Positions 42,012 to 50,508 of a stretch of 64,000 bases of DNA are shown here, piece by piece. The position numbers were made by a program, and so were the translations under genes. The stretch's first letter is position 1; each line of letters opens with the position of its first letter. Under the pieces are notes generated by a model. It was not told where the DNA came from, made no database searches, and saw only the letters and a program-made list of their open reading frames with translations. The stretch lies in contig CAZOKJ010000012.1 of NCBI GenBank assembly GCA_964580465.1, forward strand, positions 1 through 64,000, given 5' to 3'. Source of the stretch: Taishania sp964580465. GTDB lineage: Bacteria; Bacteroidota; Bacteroidia; Flavobacteriales_D; Crocinitomicaceae.

Positions 42012-42956
42012 ATGAAACTTAGAATTTTTAACTTCTTCGCGCTTTTTCTATTCTCGGCTCACTTTTTGTCAGCTCAGGAAAACAATGTCTCTACATTTAA
42101 GACCAAACACCATTTTATCATTGTACTAGATGGTCCTAGATGGTCTGAAACATGGGGAGACTCAACGCATCAATACATTCCAAATCAGTTTAATACCTTA
42201 AAAAAGGAAGGAGTCTTTTTCAGTAATTTTAAAAACAATGGTGTCACCCTAACCAATTCAGGTCACGGTGCTTTGATTACCAGTGTTTATCAACGTTTAC
42301 CTAACAATGGCAAGAAAAACCCTAAAAACCCTTCTATTTTTCAATATTATTTAAAAGAAAAAAACGTTGACAAGCGAAAAGCATGGATTTTAACCAGCAA
42401 AGGAAAGCTTGAAATGCTTGGAAACACATCCAATAAAAATTGGTGGAATATGTATTTGCCTTCCACTTACTGCGGTGTCAATGGTTCTGGAATTGGTTAT
42501 CCTTCCGACCGTTTGATGTATCCTACTTTTAAGGAATTAATTTTGGAGCACAAACCTCATCTAGCGCTCATCAATTTAATCGACATGGATGCATGGGCAC
42601 ACCAAGGAAGATGGGACAAATACATTGCTGCAATTCAAGAATTGGACATGTTTGTAATGGACTTGTGGAACACCATTCAAAACGACCCTGAATTAAAAGA
42701 TCAAACTGCCATTTACATCACAAATGACCATGGACGTCATCTAGATGGTGTTAAAAAAGGATTTGAAAGTCACGGTTGTAGCTGTGATGGTTGTCGCCAC
42801 ATTAGTTTACTAGCTATTGGTCCTGATTTTGAAAAAGGAAAAACCGTTGATGCACCGTATGAAATGATTGATATTCCAGCAACAATTGCGTATTTAACCA
42901 ACGTTAATATGCCAACCGCTAAAGGAAAACCTATTTTAGATTTATTGAAAAAATAA
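42012..42956 (+). CDS. alkaline-phosphatase-superfamily hydrolase, secreted
   Basis: The 314-residue protein has a signal peptide (ending LSAQ) and the metal-site pattern of the alkaline phosphatase/phosphodiesterase/sulfatase superfamily: FIIVLDGPRW, VTLTNSGHGALITSVYQ with the likely Thr or Ser nucleophile, LINLIDMDAWAHQGRW with D and H ligands, and YITNDHGRH. Near the end, SHGCSCDGCRHISLL adds three closely spaced cysteines (CxCxxC), which is unusual for the fold. It may hydrolyse phosphodiesters or sulfate esters; the substrate is unknown. It is followed 9 nt later by a lipoprotein gene. Confidence 0.85.
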   Translation: MKLRIFNFFALFLFSAHFLSAQENNVSTFKTKHHFIIVLDGPRWSETWGDSTHQYIPNQFNTLKKEGVFFSNFKNNGVTLTNSGHGALITSVYQRLPNNGKKNPKNPSIFQYYLKEKNVDKRKAWILTSKGKLEMLGNTSNKNWWNMYLPSTYCGVNGSGIGYPSDRLMYPTFKELILEHKPHLALINLIDMDAWAHQGRWDKYIAAIQELDMFVMDLWNTIQNDPELKDQTAIYITNDHGRHLDGVKKGFESHGCSCDGCRHISLLAIGPDFEKGKTVDAPYEMIDIPATIAYLTNVNMPTAKGKPILDLLKK

Positions 42957-42965
42957 AACGCCCTT

Positions 42966-43643
42966 ATGAAAACAATTGTAAAAATCGTGTTTCTCTCACT
43001 TTTTGTAGGGCTAATTGCCTGTAATAAAAATGATACAAACGCTCCAAAACTTCATCATGATTACTTTGGACTTACCCAAGGAAGATTTATTGAATACAAC
43101 GCTACTGAAATTGCACACCTTTCAAACGGACAACACGACACCATTGCTTATCAACTTAGAACGGTCATCGGCGACACTGTTTATGACAATGAAGGAAGAT
43201 TGGGTTACAAGTACTTTAGATACAAGCGAGACAACACAAATGAAGCTTGGGATTTAAAAGATGTTTGGTTCACTATTCTCACCAATAATCGAGGTGAATT
43301 AGTGGAAGAAAATGAACGCATTGTGAAAATGGTTTTTGCTCCTACTTTTGACAAAACATGGAACGGAAATGCCTTCAACACCTTGCCTGAAATGGAATAT
43401 AGCTATTCAGAAATACATGCACCAATGACCATTAACGGATTCGTACTCGATTCCACTGTTACTGTTATGCAAGAAGATGTTTTCAACCTTATCCAATACC
43501 GTAAAAAATACGAAGTGTATGCAAAAAACATCGGTATGGTAAAAAAATACTTTAGACACTTAGAAATTTCAAATTTTAATGTGAACGCCATTTCTACTGG
43601 AAAAGAATTATTTTTAACAATGACAGCTTACGGAAAATTTTAA
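42966..43643 (+). CDS. lipoprotein of unknown function
   Basis: The 225-residue protein has a lipoprotein signal (lipobox LIACN, Cys about 19). The mature part looks like a beta-rich domain, with FGLTQGRFIEYNATEIAHLS and many alternating hydrophobic segments. I do not recognise a family, although similar lipoproteins of about 220 residues are frequent in Flavobacteriales. It sits in a likely operon between the phosphatase and the sugar transporter (3 nt before the latter). Confidence 0.75.
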   Translation: MKTIVKIVFLSLFVGLIACNKNDTNAPKLHHDYFGLTQGRFIEYNATEIAHLSNGQHDTIAYQLRTVIGDTVYDNEGRLGYKYFRYKRDNTNEAWDLKDVWFTILTNNRGELVEENERIVKMVFAPTFDKTWNGNAFNTLPEMEYSYSEIHAPMTINGFVLDSTVTVMQEDVFNLIQYRKKYEVYAKNIGMVKKYFRHLEISNFNVNAISTGKELFLTMTAYGKF

Positions 43644-43646
43644 ACT

Positions 43647-45284
43647 ATGCTAGATACAGATTATACTGAAACATCGCAAGAAACTAATTACAGCGCATTA
43701 TCAACACTTACTACTGTATTCTTCTTTTGGGGGTTTATTGCATCTGGCAATACTGTTTTTATTCCATTTTGTAAAGAATACTTCCATTTAGATCAATTTC
43801 AAAGTCAGTTGATTGATTTTGCATTTTATGGAGCTTATTACCTTGGAGCTTTGGCATTGTTTTTGATTAGTTTTACCAAAGGAAAAGATTTAGTAGGTTC
43901 GTGGGGCTACAAAAAAACCATCGTAATAGGTCTTTTGCTTTCTGCCTTTGGTGCAGGTGCCATGGTTTTATCTGTGTTTCAAAATGTATATGCAGGAATG
44001 CTATTGGGATTATTCATCGTAGCTCTAGGTTTTTCATTGCAACAAACATCTGCTAATCCTTTTATGATTATTCTAGGAGATGAAAAAAGCGGAAGCACGC
44101 GCATTACTTTAGGTGGTGCAGTGAATAGTTTTGGTACAACCATCGGACCATTGGTCATTTCTTTTGCGTTATTTGGTACAACTGCTGCATTAAGTGCTGA
44201 GCAAATTAAAGCATTGGAATTAAATAAAGTGAGCATTTTGTATTCATTGGTTGGCTTGCTTTTCCTCGCTGTAGCCTTACTTTTTAAAATGTCGAAAAAT
44301 GTTCCTAATGGTTCTATTGCACAAGAAGAAGCAATGTCAATAGACAAAAAAGCAATAGCCACTTTGCTCATCATCACGGGACTATTAGCTATTTCTTTTG
44401 CTCCTGTTTTTTACAGTTACAGTCCCAATTTCTCAGGTAATCAAGAACAAGCAGAAACCATCCGAATTGTAGGTTGGTTAACAGGTCTATTCGTAGTAAT
44501 TGTAGGCTTATTGACGGTATTTTTTAAAGGCTCTAAGGAAAAAACAGGTTGGGGAGCCATGCAATACCCACAATTGTCCCTTGGTATGTTGGCCATCTTT
44601 ATTTATGTTGGTGTCGAAGTTGCCATTGGTAGCAACTTGGGGGAATTACTTCAAAAAGAACACGGCATGAGTGCTTCGCAAATTCCACCCTACATTTCCA
44701 TGTACTGGGGAAGCTTAATGATTGGGCGTTGGACAGGTGCTGTGGCAGCTTTAAACTTGAAAGAAGCAACCAAGAAAGTACTCCGTTTTATCGTGCCTAT
44801 AATTGCATTTGGTATCATTATGGGGGCGGGGCATTTAGCTGGCTATGATGTACTTCCGTTGAAATGGTACATTGTCACTGTTTTCATTCAAATCATTGCG
44901 TTTTATTTAACAAAAGATAAACCAGCATTGACTTTAGGTGTTTTTGGGATATTAGGAGTGATTGCCATTTTAACAGGAATTTTTACCAATGGTACTATTT
45001 CCATTTATGCTTTTTTAAGTGGAGGTTTATTCTGTTCAATCATGTGGCCATCTATTTTTTCATTGGCACTTGGAGGTTTAGGCAAATACCAAACACAAGG
45101 TTCTGCATTTTTAGTAATGATGATTCTCGGCGGAGCTATTATTCCACCATTACAAGGGAAATTCGCTGATATTTTATCCATCCATTCATCTTTTACTGTT
45201 GGAGCAATCTGCTTTGCCTACTTAGCATTCTACGCATTTTATGTAAAAGGAATTTTACGTAAACAAGGACACTTATTTGAATAA
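43647..45284 (+). CDS. sugar MFS transporter (FHS family, FucP-like)
   Basis: The 545-residue inner-membrane permease shows fucose/glucose-galactose permease features: TVFFFWGFIASGNTVFIPFCKE in helix 1 (including the conserved N and F), QLIDFAFYGAYYLGALAL, LGFSLQQTSANPFMIILGD and SMYWGSLMIGRWTGAVAAL. It is longer than the usual 410-440 residues, with extra hydrophobic segments (around residues 230-300 and 390-440), suggesting two additional helices. The ROK kinase at 48 kb might use its substrate, but the two are not in one operon. Confidence 0.88.
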   Translation: MLDTDYTETSQETNYSALSTLTTVFFFWGFIASGNTVFIPFCKEYFHLDQFQSQLIDFAFYGAYYLGALALFLISFTKGKDLVGSWGYKKTIVIGLLLSAFGAGAMVLSVFQNVYAGMLLGLFIVALGFSLQQTSANPFMIILGDEKSGSTRITLGGAVNSFGTTIGPLVISFALFGTTAALSAEQIKALELNKVSILYSLVGLLFLAVALLFKMSKNVPNGSIAQEEAMSIDKKAIATLLIITGLLAISFAPVFYSYSPNFSGNQEQAETIRIVGWLTGLFVVIVGLLTVFFKGSKEKTGWGAMQYPQLSLGMLAIFIYVGVEVAIGSNLGELLQKEHGMSASQIPPYISMYWGSLMIGRWTGAVAALNLKEATKKVLRFIVPIIAFGIIMGAGHLAGYDVLPLKWYIVTVFIQIIAFYLTKDKPALTLGVFGILGVIAILTGIFTNGTISIYAFLSGGLFCSIMWPSIFSLALGGLGKYQTQGSAFLVMMILGGAIIPPLQGKFADILSIHSSFTVGAICFAYLAFYAFYVKGILRKQGHLFE

Positions 45285-45287
45285 ATT

Positions 45288-45740
45288 ATGAAAAGAAAAG
45301 AACACATCGTCCCCTTTTCACGTGACCATCATTTTGGTTTGCTATGCGCTTGGAAAATTAGACAAGGGTTAAAAAAAGAGATAAATCCACAGCGAATAGG
45401 TGATTACGTTGTTTACTTTTGGGATGCCCATTTGGAGCAACATTTTAAAGAAGAAGAAACCTTTTTCTTCCCGTATTTGAACGAAGACCAGGCTCAACGA
45501 GTTAAAAACGAGCACGAAGAAATTGTGCAATTAAAATTGAAAATTCAACAAGAAAGCACCGTTGAACTTTTGACTGATTTTGCTGACTTATTAGACCAAC
45601 ACATCCGTTATGAAGAACGCGAGTGGTTTCCTTATTTAGAGCAAACATTGACCGAAGAACAATTGGCTGAAATAGGAAAAACAATCGAAAAAGAACACCA
45701 AATCGGTGAAGACAACTACGAAGATGTTTTTTGGAAATAA
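45288..45740 (+). CDS. hemerythrin domain protein
   Basis: The 150-residue four-helix protein carries the di-iron His/Glu pattern: HHFGLL near residue 15, HLEQHFKEEE near 50, HEEIVQL near 75 and HIRYEEREWFPYL near 105. It starts 3 nt after the transporter gene. Hemerythrins bind O2 or NO, or protect iron-sulfur proteins. No neighbouring gene explains its task here. Confidence 0.9.
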   Translation: MKRKEHIVPFSRDHHFGLLCAWKIRQGLKKEINPQRIGDYVVYFWDAHLEQHFKEEETFFFPYLNEDQAQRVKNEHEEIVQLKLKIQQESTVELLTDFADLLDQHIRYEEREWFPYLEQTLTEEQLAEIGKTIEKEHQIGEDNYEDVFWK

Positions 45741-45748
45741 TTTATTTC

Positions 45749-45777
45749 TTGAAATACTGACAGAATCACTATCTTTG
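45749..45777 (+). promoter_or_regulatory. promoter of prfC
   Basis: TTG at 45749-45751, 18-bp spacer and TATCTTTG at 45770-45777 match the Bacteroidota consensus; transcription would start about 25 nt before the prfC ATG at 45810. Confidence 0.7.
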
Positions 45778-45809
45778 CCGCTCAAATTATTCAAACAAAA
45801 CAACGTTTC

Positions 45810-47402
45810 ATGAAGTACAACGAAGCTGTAGAAAAAAGAAGAACTTTTGGAATTATTGCTCACCCCGATGCTGGTAAAACTACCTTAACGGAGAAATTAT
45901 TGCTTTTCGGTGGTGCTATTCAAACAGCAGGCGCTGTAAAAAACAATAAAATTAAGAAGGCAGCAACTTCCGACTTCATGGAAATTGAAAAGCAACGTGG
46001 CATCTCGGTTGCAACTTCCGTTATGGCCTTTGAATATGGCGGCAAGCAGGTCAATATCTTGGATACTCCAGGACACAAGGACTTTGCTGAAGATACTTAC
46101 CGAACATTAACTGCAGTTGACAGCGTCATCTTAGTCATTGACAGCGCTAACGGGGTGGAATCTCAAACAGAGAAATTAATGGAAGTTTGTCGCATGCGTA
46201 AAACTCCAGTCATTATCTATGTCAATAAAATGGACCGTCCCGGTAAAGATGCGTTTAGTTTATTGGATGAACTAGAAGATAAGTTAGACATTAAAGTTCG
46301 TCCTTTAACATGGCCAATTGGCTCAGGTGACAACTTCAAAGGAGTTTACAATTTATACGAAGAAAACTTAAACCTGTTTCAAGTAAACAAAACCAAAATA
46401 GCAGAAGATATTGTAACAATTGAAGACTTAAACGATCCAGCTATCGACCAATTAGTTGGCGAGAAATATGCCAATGAATTGCGTGAAGAAGTTGAAGTTA
46501 TCGATGGGGTGTATGACACCTTTAATGTGGAAGATTACTTAGCTGGTGATGTTGCTCCTGTATTTTTTGGTTCTGCTGTGTTTAACTTTGGGGTAAAAGA
46601 ATTATTAGACACATTTATTAAAATTTCTCCTTCTCCAAGAGGACGTGAGACAGATGCTCGTTTTATTGAACCAAGTGAGCCTAAATTTACGGGATTTATT
46701 TTTAAAATTCACGCCAACTTAGACCCAAAACACCGAGATAGAATTGCCTTTTTGCGCATTGTTTCGGGTAAATTTGAACGCAACACATTCTACAATCATG
46801 TTCGTTTAGATAAAAAAATGAAGTTTGCCAATCCTACCTCCTTCATGGCGCAAGATAAATCCGTTATTGATGAAGCTTTCCCTGGGGATGTAATTGGTTT
46901 ATACGACACTGGAAATTTCAAAATTGGTGACACTTTAACAGAAGGCGAAAAAATGCTATTCAAAGGTATTCCTTCGTTCTCGCCTGAGGTCTTTATGGAG
47001 CTTGAAAACTTAGATCCAATGAAGTCTAAACAATTAGATAAAGGTATTCACCAATTAACAGATGAAGGAGTAGCTCAAATGTTCATTATGCAACCTGGTA
47101 ACCGAAAAATTGTGGGTACAGTGGGACAATTACAATTTGAAGTTATTCAATACCGTTTAATTCACGAATATGGTGCGAATTGTCGTTTTACACCGAAAAG
47201 CTTTACAAAAGCAGTTTGGATCACTTCCGACAATCAACAGCAATTAGAATCGTTCAAAAAAGCCAAAGGGAACTATATCGCAACTGACAAAGACGGCAAT
47301 TTGGTATTCTTAGCAGAAACACAATTCTTATTGCAAATGGCAGAGCAAGATTATCCAGAAATTACTTTCCACAAAACATCGGAATTCAAATTAGACATGT
47401 AA
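45810..47402 (+). CDS. prfC: peptide chain release factor 3
   Basis: The 530-residue translational GTPase recycles class I release factors. It has G1 AHPDAGKTTLTEKLL, switch region AGAVKNNKIKKAATSDFM, G3 DTPGHKDF, G4 YVNKMDRP and the RF3-specific C-terminal domains ending near QLQFEVIQYRL. Length and motifs agree with PrfC and exclude EF-G and TypA. It is followed by an HD hydrolase gene (3 nt) and a ROK kinase, likely in one transcript. Confidence 0.96.
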   Translation: MKYNEAVEKRRTFGIIAHPDAGKTTLTEKLLLFGGAIQTAGAVKNNKIKKAATSDFMEIEKQRGISVATSVMAFEYGGKQVNILDTPGHKDFAEDTYRTLTAVDSVILVIDSANGVESQTEKLMEVCRMRKTPVIIYVNKMDRPGKDAFSLLDELEDKLDIKVRPLTWPIGSGDNFKGVYNLYEENLNLFQVNKTKIAEDIVTIEDLNDPAIDQLVGEKYANELREEVEVIDGVYDTFNVEDYLAGDVAPVFFGSAVFNFGVKELLDTFIKISPSPRGRETDARFIEPSEPKFTGFIFKIHANLDPKHRDRIAFLRIVSGKFERNTFYNHVRLDKKMKFANPTSFMAQDKSVIDEAFPGDVIGLYDTGNFKIGDTLTEGEKMLFKGIPSFSPEVFMELENLDPMKSKQLDKGIHQLTDEGVAQMFIMQPGNRKIVGTVGQLQFEVIQYRLIHEYGANCRFTPKSFTKAVWITSDNQQQLESFKKAKGNYIATDKDGNLVFLAETQFLLQMAEQDYPEITFHKTSEFKLDM

Positions 47403-47405
47403 TAC

Positions 47406-48053
47406 ATGCATAGCTTGCTAATTGACATAGAACACTTTGTAAAGAACACCATTTGCGATATTGCAACGGGACACGATTGGTTTCACATCAACCGCGTACG
47501 CAATAACGCACTATTTCTCCAATCAAAAGAAGGAGGAAACAAAGAAATCATTGAATTAGCAGCATTGTTACACGACATTTCTGATTACAAATTCAACGGA
47601 GGTGACGACCTACTTGGAGGAAAGATTGCTTTCAAAAGCATTGTTGAACATGGAGGAAGTGAGGAATTAGCACAAACGATACAAACCATTGTTGACAGCA
47701 TCTCTTTCAAAGGAGCACAAGTGCAAGACACTACTTCTAGTCTTGAGGCAAAAATTGTGCAAGATGCCGATCGCATTGACGCATTAGGAGCTATTGGAAT
47801 CGCCCGAACGTTTGCCTATGGAGGTCATGTTGGACACCCGATGTACGATCCAGCTATACCACGTCAATTGCACAGTACTTTTGATCAGTACAAGCATGCA
47901 AAATCGACAACCATTAATCACTTTTACGAAAAGCTATTACTATTAAAAGATAGAATGCACACTGAAACTGCTAAAAACATGGCGGAAGAACGCACGCGAT
48001 TCATGGAGCAGTTTTTAGAACAATTCTATTATGAATGGAACAATGAAATTTAA
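47406..48053 (+). CDS. HD-domain phosphohydrolase
   Basis: The 215-residue protein has the HD metal-binding pattern: GHDWFHINRVRNNAL (first His), LAALLHDISDYKF (HD pair) and QDADRIDALGAIGIARTFAYGG (terminal Asp). The last segment is typical of the YedJ-like group of small HD hydrolases. It probably acts on a phosphorylated nucleotide or metabolite. It is co-transcribed with prfC and the following ROK gene. Confidence 0.88.
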   Translation: MHSLLIDIEHFVKNTICDIATGHDWFHINRVRNNALFLQSKEGGNKEIIELAALLHDISDYKFNGGDDLLGGKIAFKSIVEHGGSEELAQTIQTIVDSISFKGAQVQDTTSSLEAKIVQDADRIDALGAIGIARTFAYGGHVGHPMYDPAIPRQLHSTFDQYKHAKSTTINHFYEKLLLLKDRMHTETAKNMAEERTRFMEQFLEQFYYEWNNEI

Positions 48054-48056
48054 TTT

Positions 48057-48995
48057 ATGACAAAAAGCTATGCACTAGGAATTGATATTGGAGGAACCAA
48101 TACTGTTTTTGGAATTGTTTCCAAAAATGGAGAGATTATCTTCGAAAATGTCACTTCAACAAAAGCCCATGCTACACCTTCAACCTTAGTAGACTACATT
48201 TACCAAGAGATTAGCAAAAAAGGCTATTTAGAACAACTTATCGGCATTGCTATTGGTGCTCCAAATGGCAATTACTATACAGGTAACATTGAATATGCTC
48301 CTAACTTACATTGGAAAGGAATCGTTCCTTTAGCTTCATTGTTTGCCGAAAAATTTGGGGTGAAAACCACCTTAACCAATGATGCCAACGCTGCTGCTGT
48401 GGGCGAAATGTTTTTTGGAGATGCCAAAGATTTAAAAAACTTCGTAACCATCACACTTGGAACAGGAGTAGGAAGTGGTGTTATTATCGATGGCAAATTA
48501 GTTTATGGAGAAGAAGGAATGGCTGGTGAATATGGTCACATTCGTGTTGTTCACAACGGGCGTTTATGCGGATGTGGCAGAAAAGGATGTTTAGAAACTT
48601 ATACATCGGCTACAGGAGTTGCTCGAAGTGTGGAAGAATTCGACTCACCGAACAAAGCCTCCTCTAGCTTACTGCAGCTAAGTCAACCAACAAGCAAAGA
48701 CGTTGTAGAAGCAGCAGAAAAAGGTGATTTATTTGCGCAAGAGATCATTGAATACACAACAGAAATTTTAGGCAATGCCCTAGCTGATTTTGCTTGCTTC
48801 AGCAATCCCAAAGCCTACATATTATTTGGAGGATTGGCACACATTGGCGAATCATTTGCCAAACGTATCAGTCATTACATGAACGAAGCAGCATTGGAAA
48901 TTTACAAAAACAAAATTGAAGTGCGCCTTTCCGCGTTGCAAGACACGAATGCAGCAGTCTTAGGAACAGCAGCGATAGCATTCGAAGAGCAGTAA
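48057..48995 (+). CDS. ROK-family sugar kinase (glucokinase-like)
   Basis: The 312-residue kinase has phosphate-1 motif GIDIGGTNTVFGIV, substrate loop PNLHWKGI, catalytic Asp in TNDANAAAVGEMFFG, GTGVGSGVIIDGKLVYG, and the zinc-binding GHIRV...CGCGRKGCLETYTS of ROK proteins. This combination is typical of glucokinases. It is the last gene of the prfC-HD-ROK run. Regulation is not visible. Confidence 0.92.
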   Translation: MTKSYALGIDIGGTNTVFGIVSKNGEIIFENVTSTKAHATPSTLVDYIYQEISKKGYLEQLIGIAIGAPNGNYYTGNIEYAPNLHWKGIVPLASLFAEKFGVKTTLTNDANAAAVGEMFFGDAKDLKNFVTITLGTGVGSGVIIDGKLVYGEEGMAGEYGHIRVVHNGRLCGCGRKGCLETYTSATGVARSVEEFDSPNKASSSLLQLSQPTSKDVVEAAEKGDLFAQEIIEYTTEILGNALADFACFSNPKAYILFGGLAHIGESFAKRISHYMNEAALEIYKNKIEVRLSALQDTNAAVLGTAAIAFEEQ

Positions 48996-49143
48996 CAGAA
49001 GATTAAAAAACGCTCTGCGATTACAGCAGAATCTGAGATTAATAATTTCCAAATCTGATTTTTTTTGGATAAAATATGGATATTTTATATCTAGATGATT
49101 AAGGGGGGGAGAACCGAAAAAATACACTTACATACAGAAGTTT

Positions 49144-49350
49144 AAATTGAACTTATTTCTAAAGTTAATAAGGCACGGTTAAAATTGATGGCATGTTTAT
49201 TTTGGCATTATGCAAAGTACAAACTGTTAATTTTCAAAAATTGAAAATAATATAAAAAAGGTAAGACTATCTACCTTAAAAAAGATTATTGAATTAGGTC
49301 TCAGTGGTTCACTAGATTTATTGATAAAAATATAATAAATCCTCTCATAA
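49144..49350 (+). pseudogene. decayed IS4-like transposase fragment
   Basis: Three frames together resemble the N-terminus of an IS4-family transposase: ELISKVNKARLKLMACL (frame of 49149), then ILALCKVQTVNFQKLKII (frame of 49205), and RLSTLKKIIELGLSGSLDLL in a third frame (from about 49264). The expected order is NKARLKLMA, ALCKVQTVNF-x-KLA, S-S-LRRIQRFF, LDLIA. At least two frameshifts and several stops make it nonfunctional. The rest of the gap (48996-49143 and 49351-49470) shows no gene. Confidence 0.6.
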
Positions 49351-49470
49351 CCTATCCCCCCACCTTTTAAGTCAACAGAATGCAACTCTCGCAATTTTGA
49401 AAACTTGTTGGTGCATAATTGCTTTTTAACTTAATCCAACTTGCCCCATCTCAAAAAAGAATAGAAAACA

Positions 49471-49499
49471 AAAAAGGAAGCTTAAAAGCTTCCTTTTTT
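49471..49499. terminator. bidirectional terminator at tRNA-Leu(CAA)
   Basis: AAAAAGGAAGCTT and AAGCTTCCTTTTT form a perfect 13-bp stem around AA with A and T runs as outer arms. On the minus strand it lies 9 nt after the tRNA-Leu 3' end. Confidence 0.85.
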
Positions 49500-49507
49500 C
49501 ACTCTCG

Positions 49508-49589
49508 TACCCGAGGCCGGAATCGAACCGGCACGCCCGAAGGCACAGGATTTTGAATCCAGCGCGTCTACCAGTTCCGCCACTCGGGC
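49508..49589 (-). tRNA. tRNA-Leu (CAA)
   Basis: This class II tRNA on the minus strand has acceptor GCCCGAG pairing with CTCGGGT (one G-U), anticodon loop TTCAAAA (CAA), long variable arm and T loop GGTTCGATTCC. CCA is not encoded. It is the second leucine tRNA in the window. Confidence 0.95.
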
Positions 49590-49606
49590 TTTTCAAAATC
49601 GTGGGG

Positions 49607-49636
49607 CAAAGTTAACGGTTTTTTTTAATTCAACAA
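49607..49636 (-). promoter_or_regulatory. promoter of tRNA-Leu(CAA)
   Basis: On the minus strand, TTG (49634-49636), a 19-bp spacer and TAACTTTG (49607-49614) match the Bacteroidota consensus, 17 nt before the tRNA 5' end. Confidence 0.65.
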
Positions 49637-49814
49637 TACTTTTCAAAGAAAAAAAATATTTTTTTTTGTGTTCATAAAAAACAATGCTTCATAGAGAAAG
49701 GTAACAACCAAGTTATCAATTGTTAAACCACATAAAAAACAAGTGTAAAATAGTATTCATGCATAAATAATCAACTTTATTCACTATTTTTGTCAAATAT
49801 TCATATTTATGCTT

Positions 49815-49822
49815 TAATTTTG
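49815..49822 (+). promoter_or_regulatory. -7 box of the phosphate transport pair
   Basis: TAATTTTG fits TAnnTTTG and lies 23 nt before the ATG of the DUF47 gene. A TTG at 49790-49792 is 22 bp upstream, slightly farther than usual. Confidence 0.5.
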
Positions 49823-49845
49823 TAGCAGTAATTTAAAAATGAACT

Positions 49846-50496
49846 ATGGCAAATGTTATCAATAAAGTTTTGCAGTTTTTAGTGCCTAAAGACCAAAAAT
49901 TTATCCCTTTGTTAAAAGAAGCTTCGACAAATCTTGTTAATGTAGCTCAAAAATTAGATGAGATTGCGAATGCTCCTAAAAAAGACAGAGCCTTACTTTT
50001 CGATCAAATCAACGATTTAGATATGGCATCAGATACGATTACAAGAAACATTAACCTTGAACTAAGTCGTAACTTTTTGACTCCTTTCGACAGAGAGGAT
50101 ATCCACTCATTAAACATTGCCATTGATGATGTTGTCGATTATTTGAATGATTCTGCAAACCGTATGAATTTTTACCAAGTGGACGATGTTACAAAATCAA
50201 TCAAAAAATTAACAGAAGTAAATGTTGAAGCTGCAACTCTTATTCAGAAAGGCATAGATTGTTTAGCTGGTAAAAAGAAATTAACACACATAGCAGTTAT
50301 TTGTAAAAAAATCAATGAATTAGAAGTAAAAGCTGACAAAATACACGACAAGGCTATTGCTGAAATCTTTGAAAAAGAAACAGATGCTAAAACAATTATT
50401 AAGTACAAAGAAGTGCTTTCTTCATTAGAAACAGCAACTGACAAAGCTAAAGATGTTTCGAATGTTTTAGAATCAGTAATGGTAAAATACTCTTAA
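49846..50496 (+). CDS. DUF47 (PhoU-like) phosphate transport accessory protein
   Basis: The 216-residue, all-helical cytoplasmic protein belongs to the DUF47/Pit accessory family, distant relatives of PhoU. Typical segments are NDLDMASDTITRNINLELSRN, LTPFDREDIHSLNIAIDDVVDYL, and INELEVKADKIHDKAIAEIFE. It lies 12 nt upstream of the Pit transporter gene, the standard arrangement, and likely modulates phosphate uptake. Confidence 0.92.
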   Translation: MANVINKVLQFLVPKDQKFIPLLKEASTNLVNVAQKLDEIANAPKKDRALLFDQINDLDMASDTITRNINLELSRNFLTPFDREDIHSLNIAIDDVVDYLNDSANRMNFYQVDDVTKSIKKLTEVNVEAATLIQKGIDCLAGKKKLTHIAVICKKINELEVKADKIHDKAIAEIFEKETDAKTIIKYKEVLSSLETATDKAKDVSNVLESVMVKYS

Positions 50497-50508
50497 TCAA
50501 AGTTAATC

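Noticed and set aside
48996..49143. Possible small RNA or gene after the ROK kinase
   Set aside because: No promoter box, hairpin or coding pattern could be supported.
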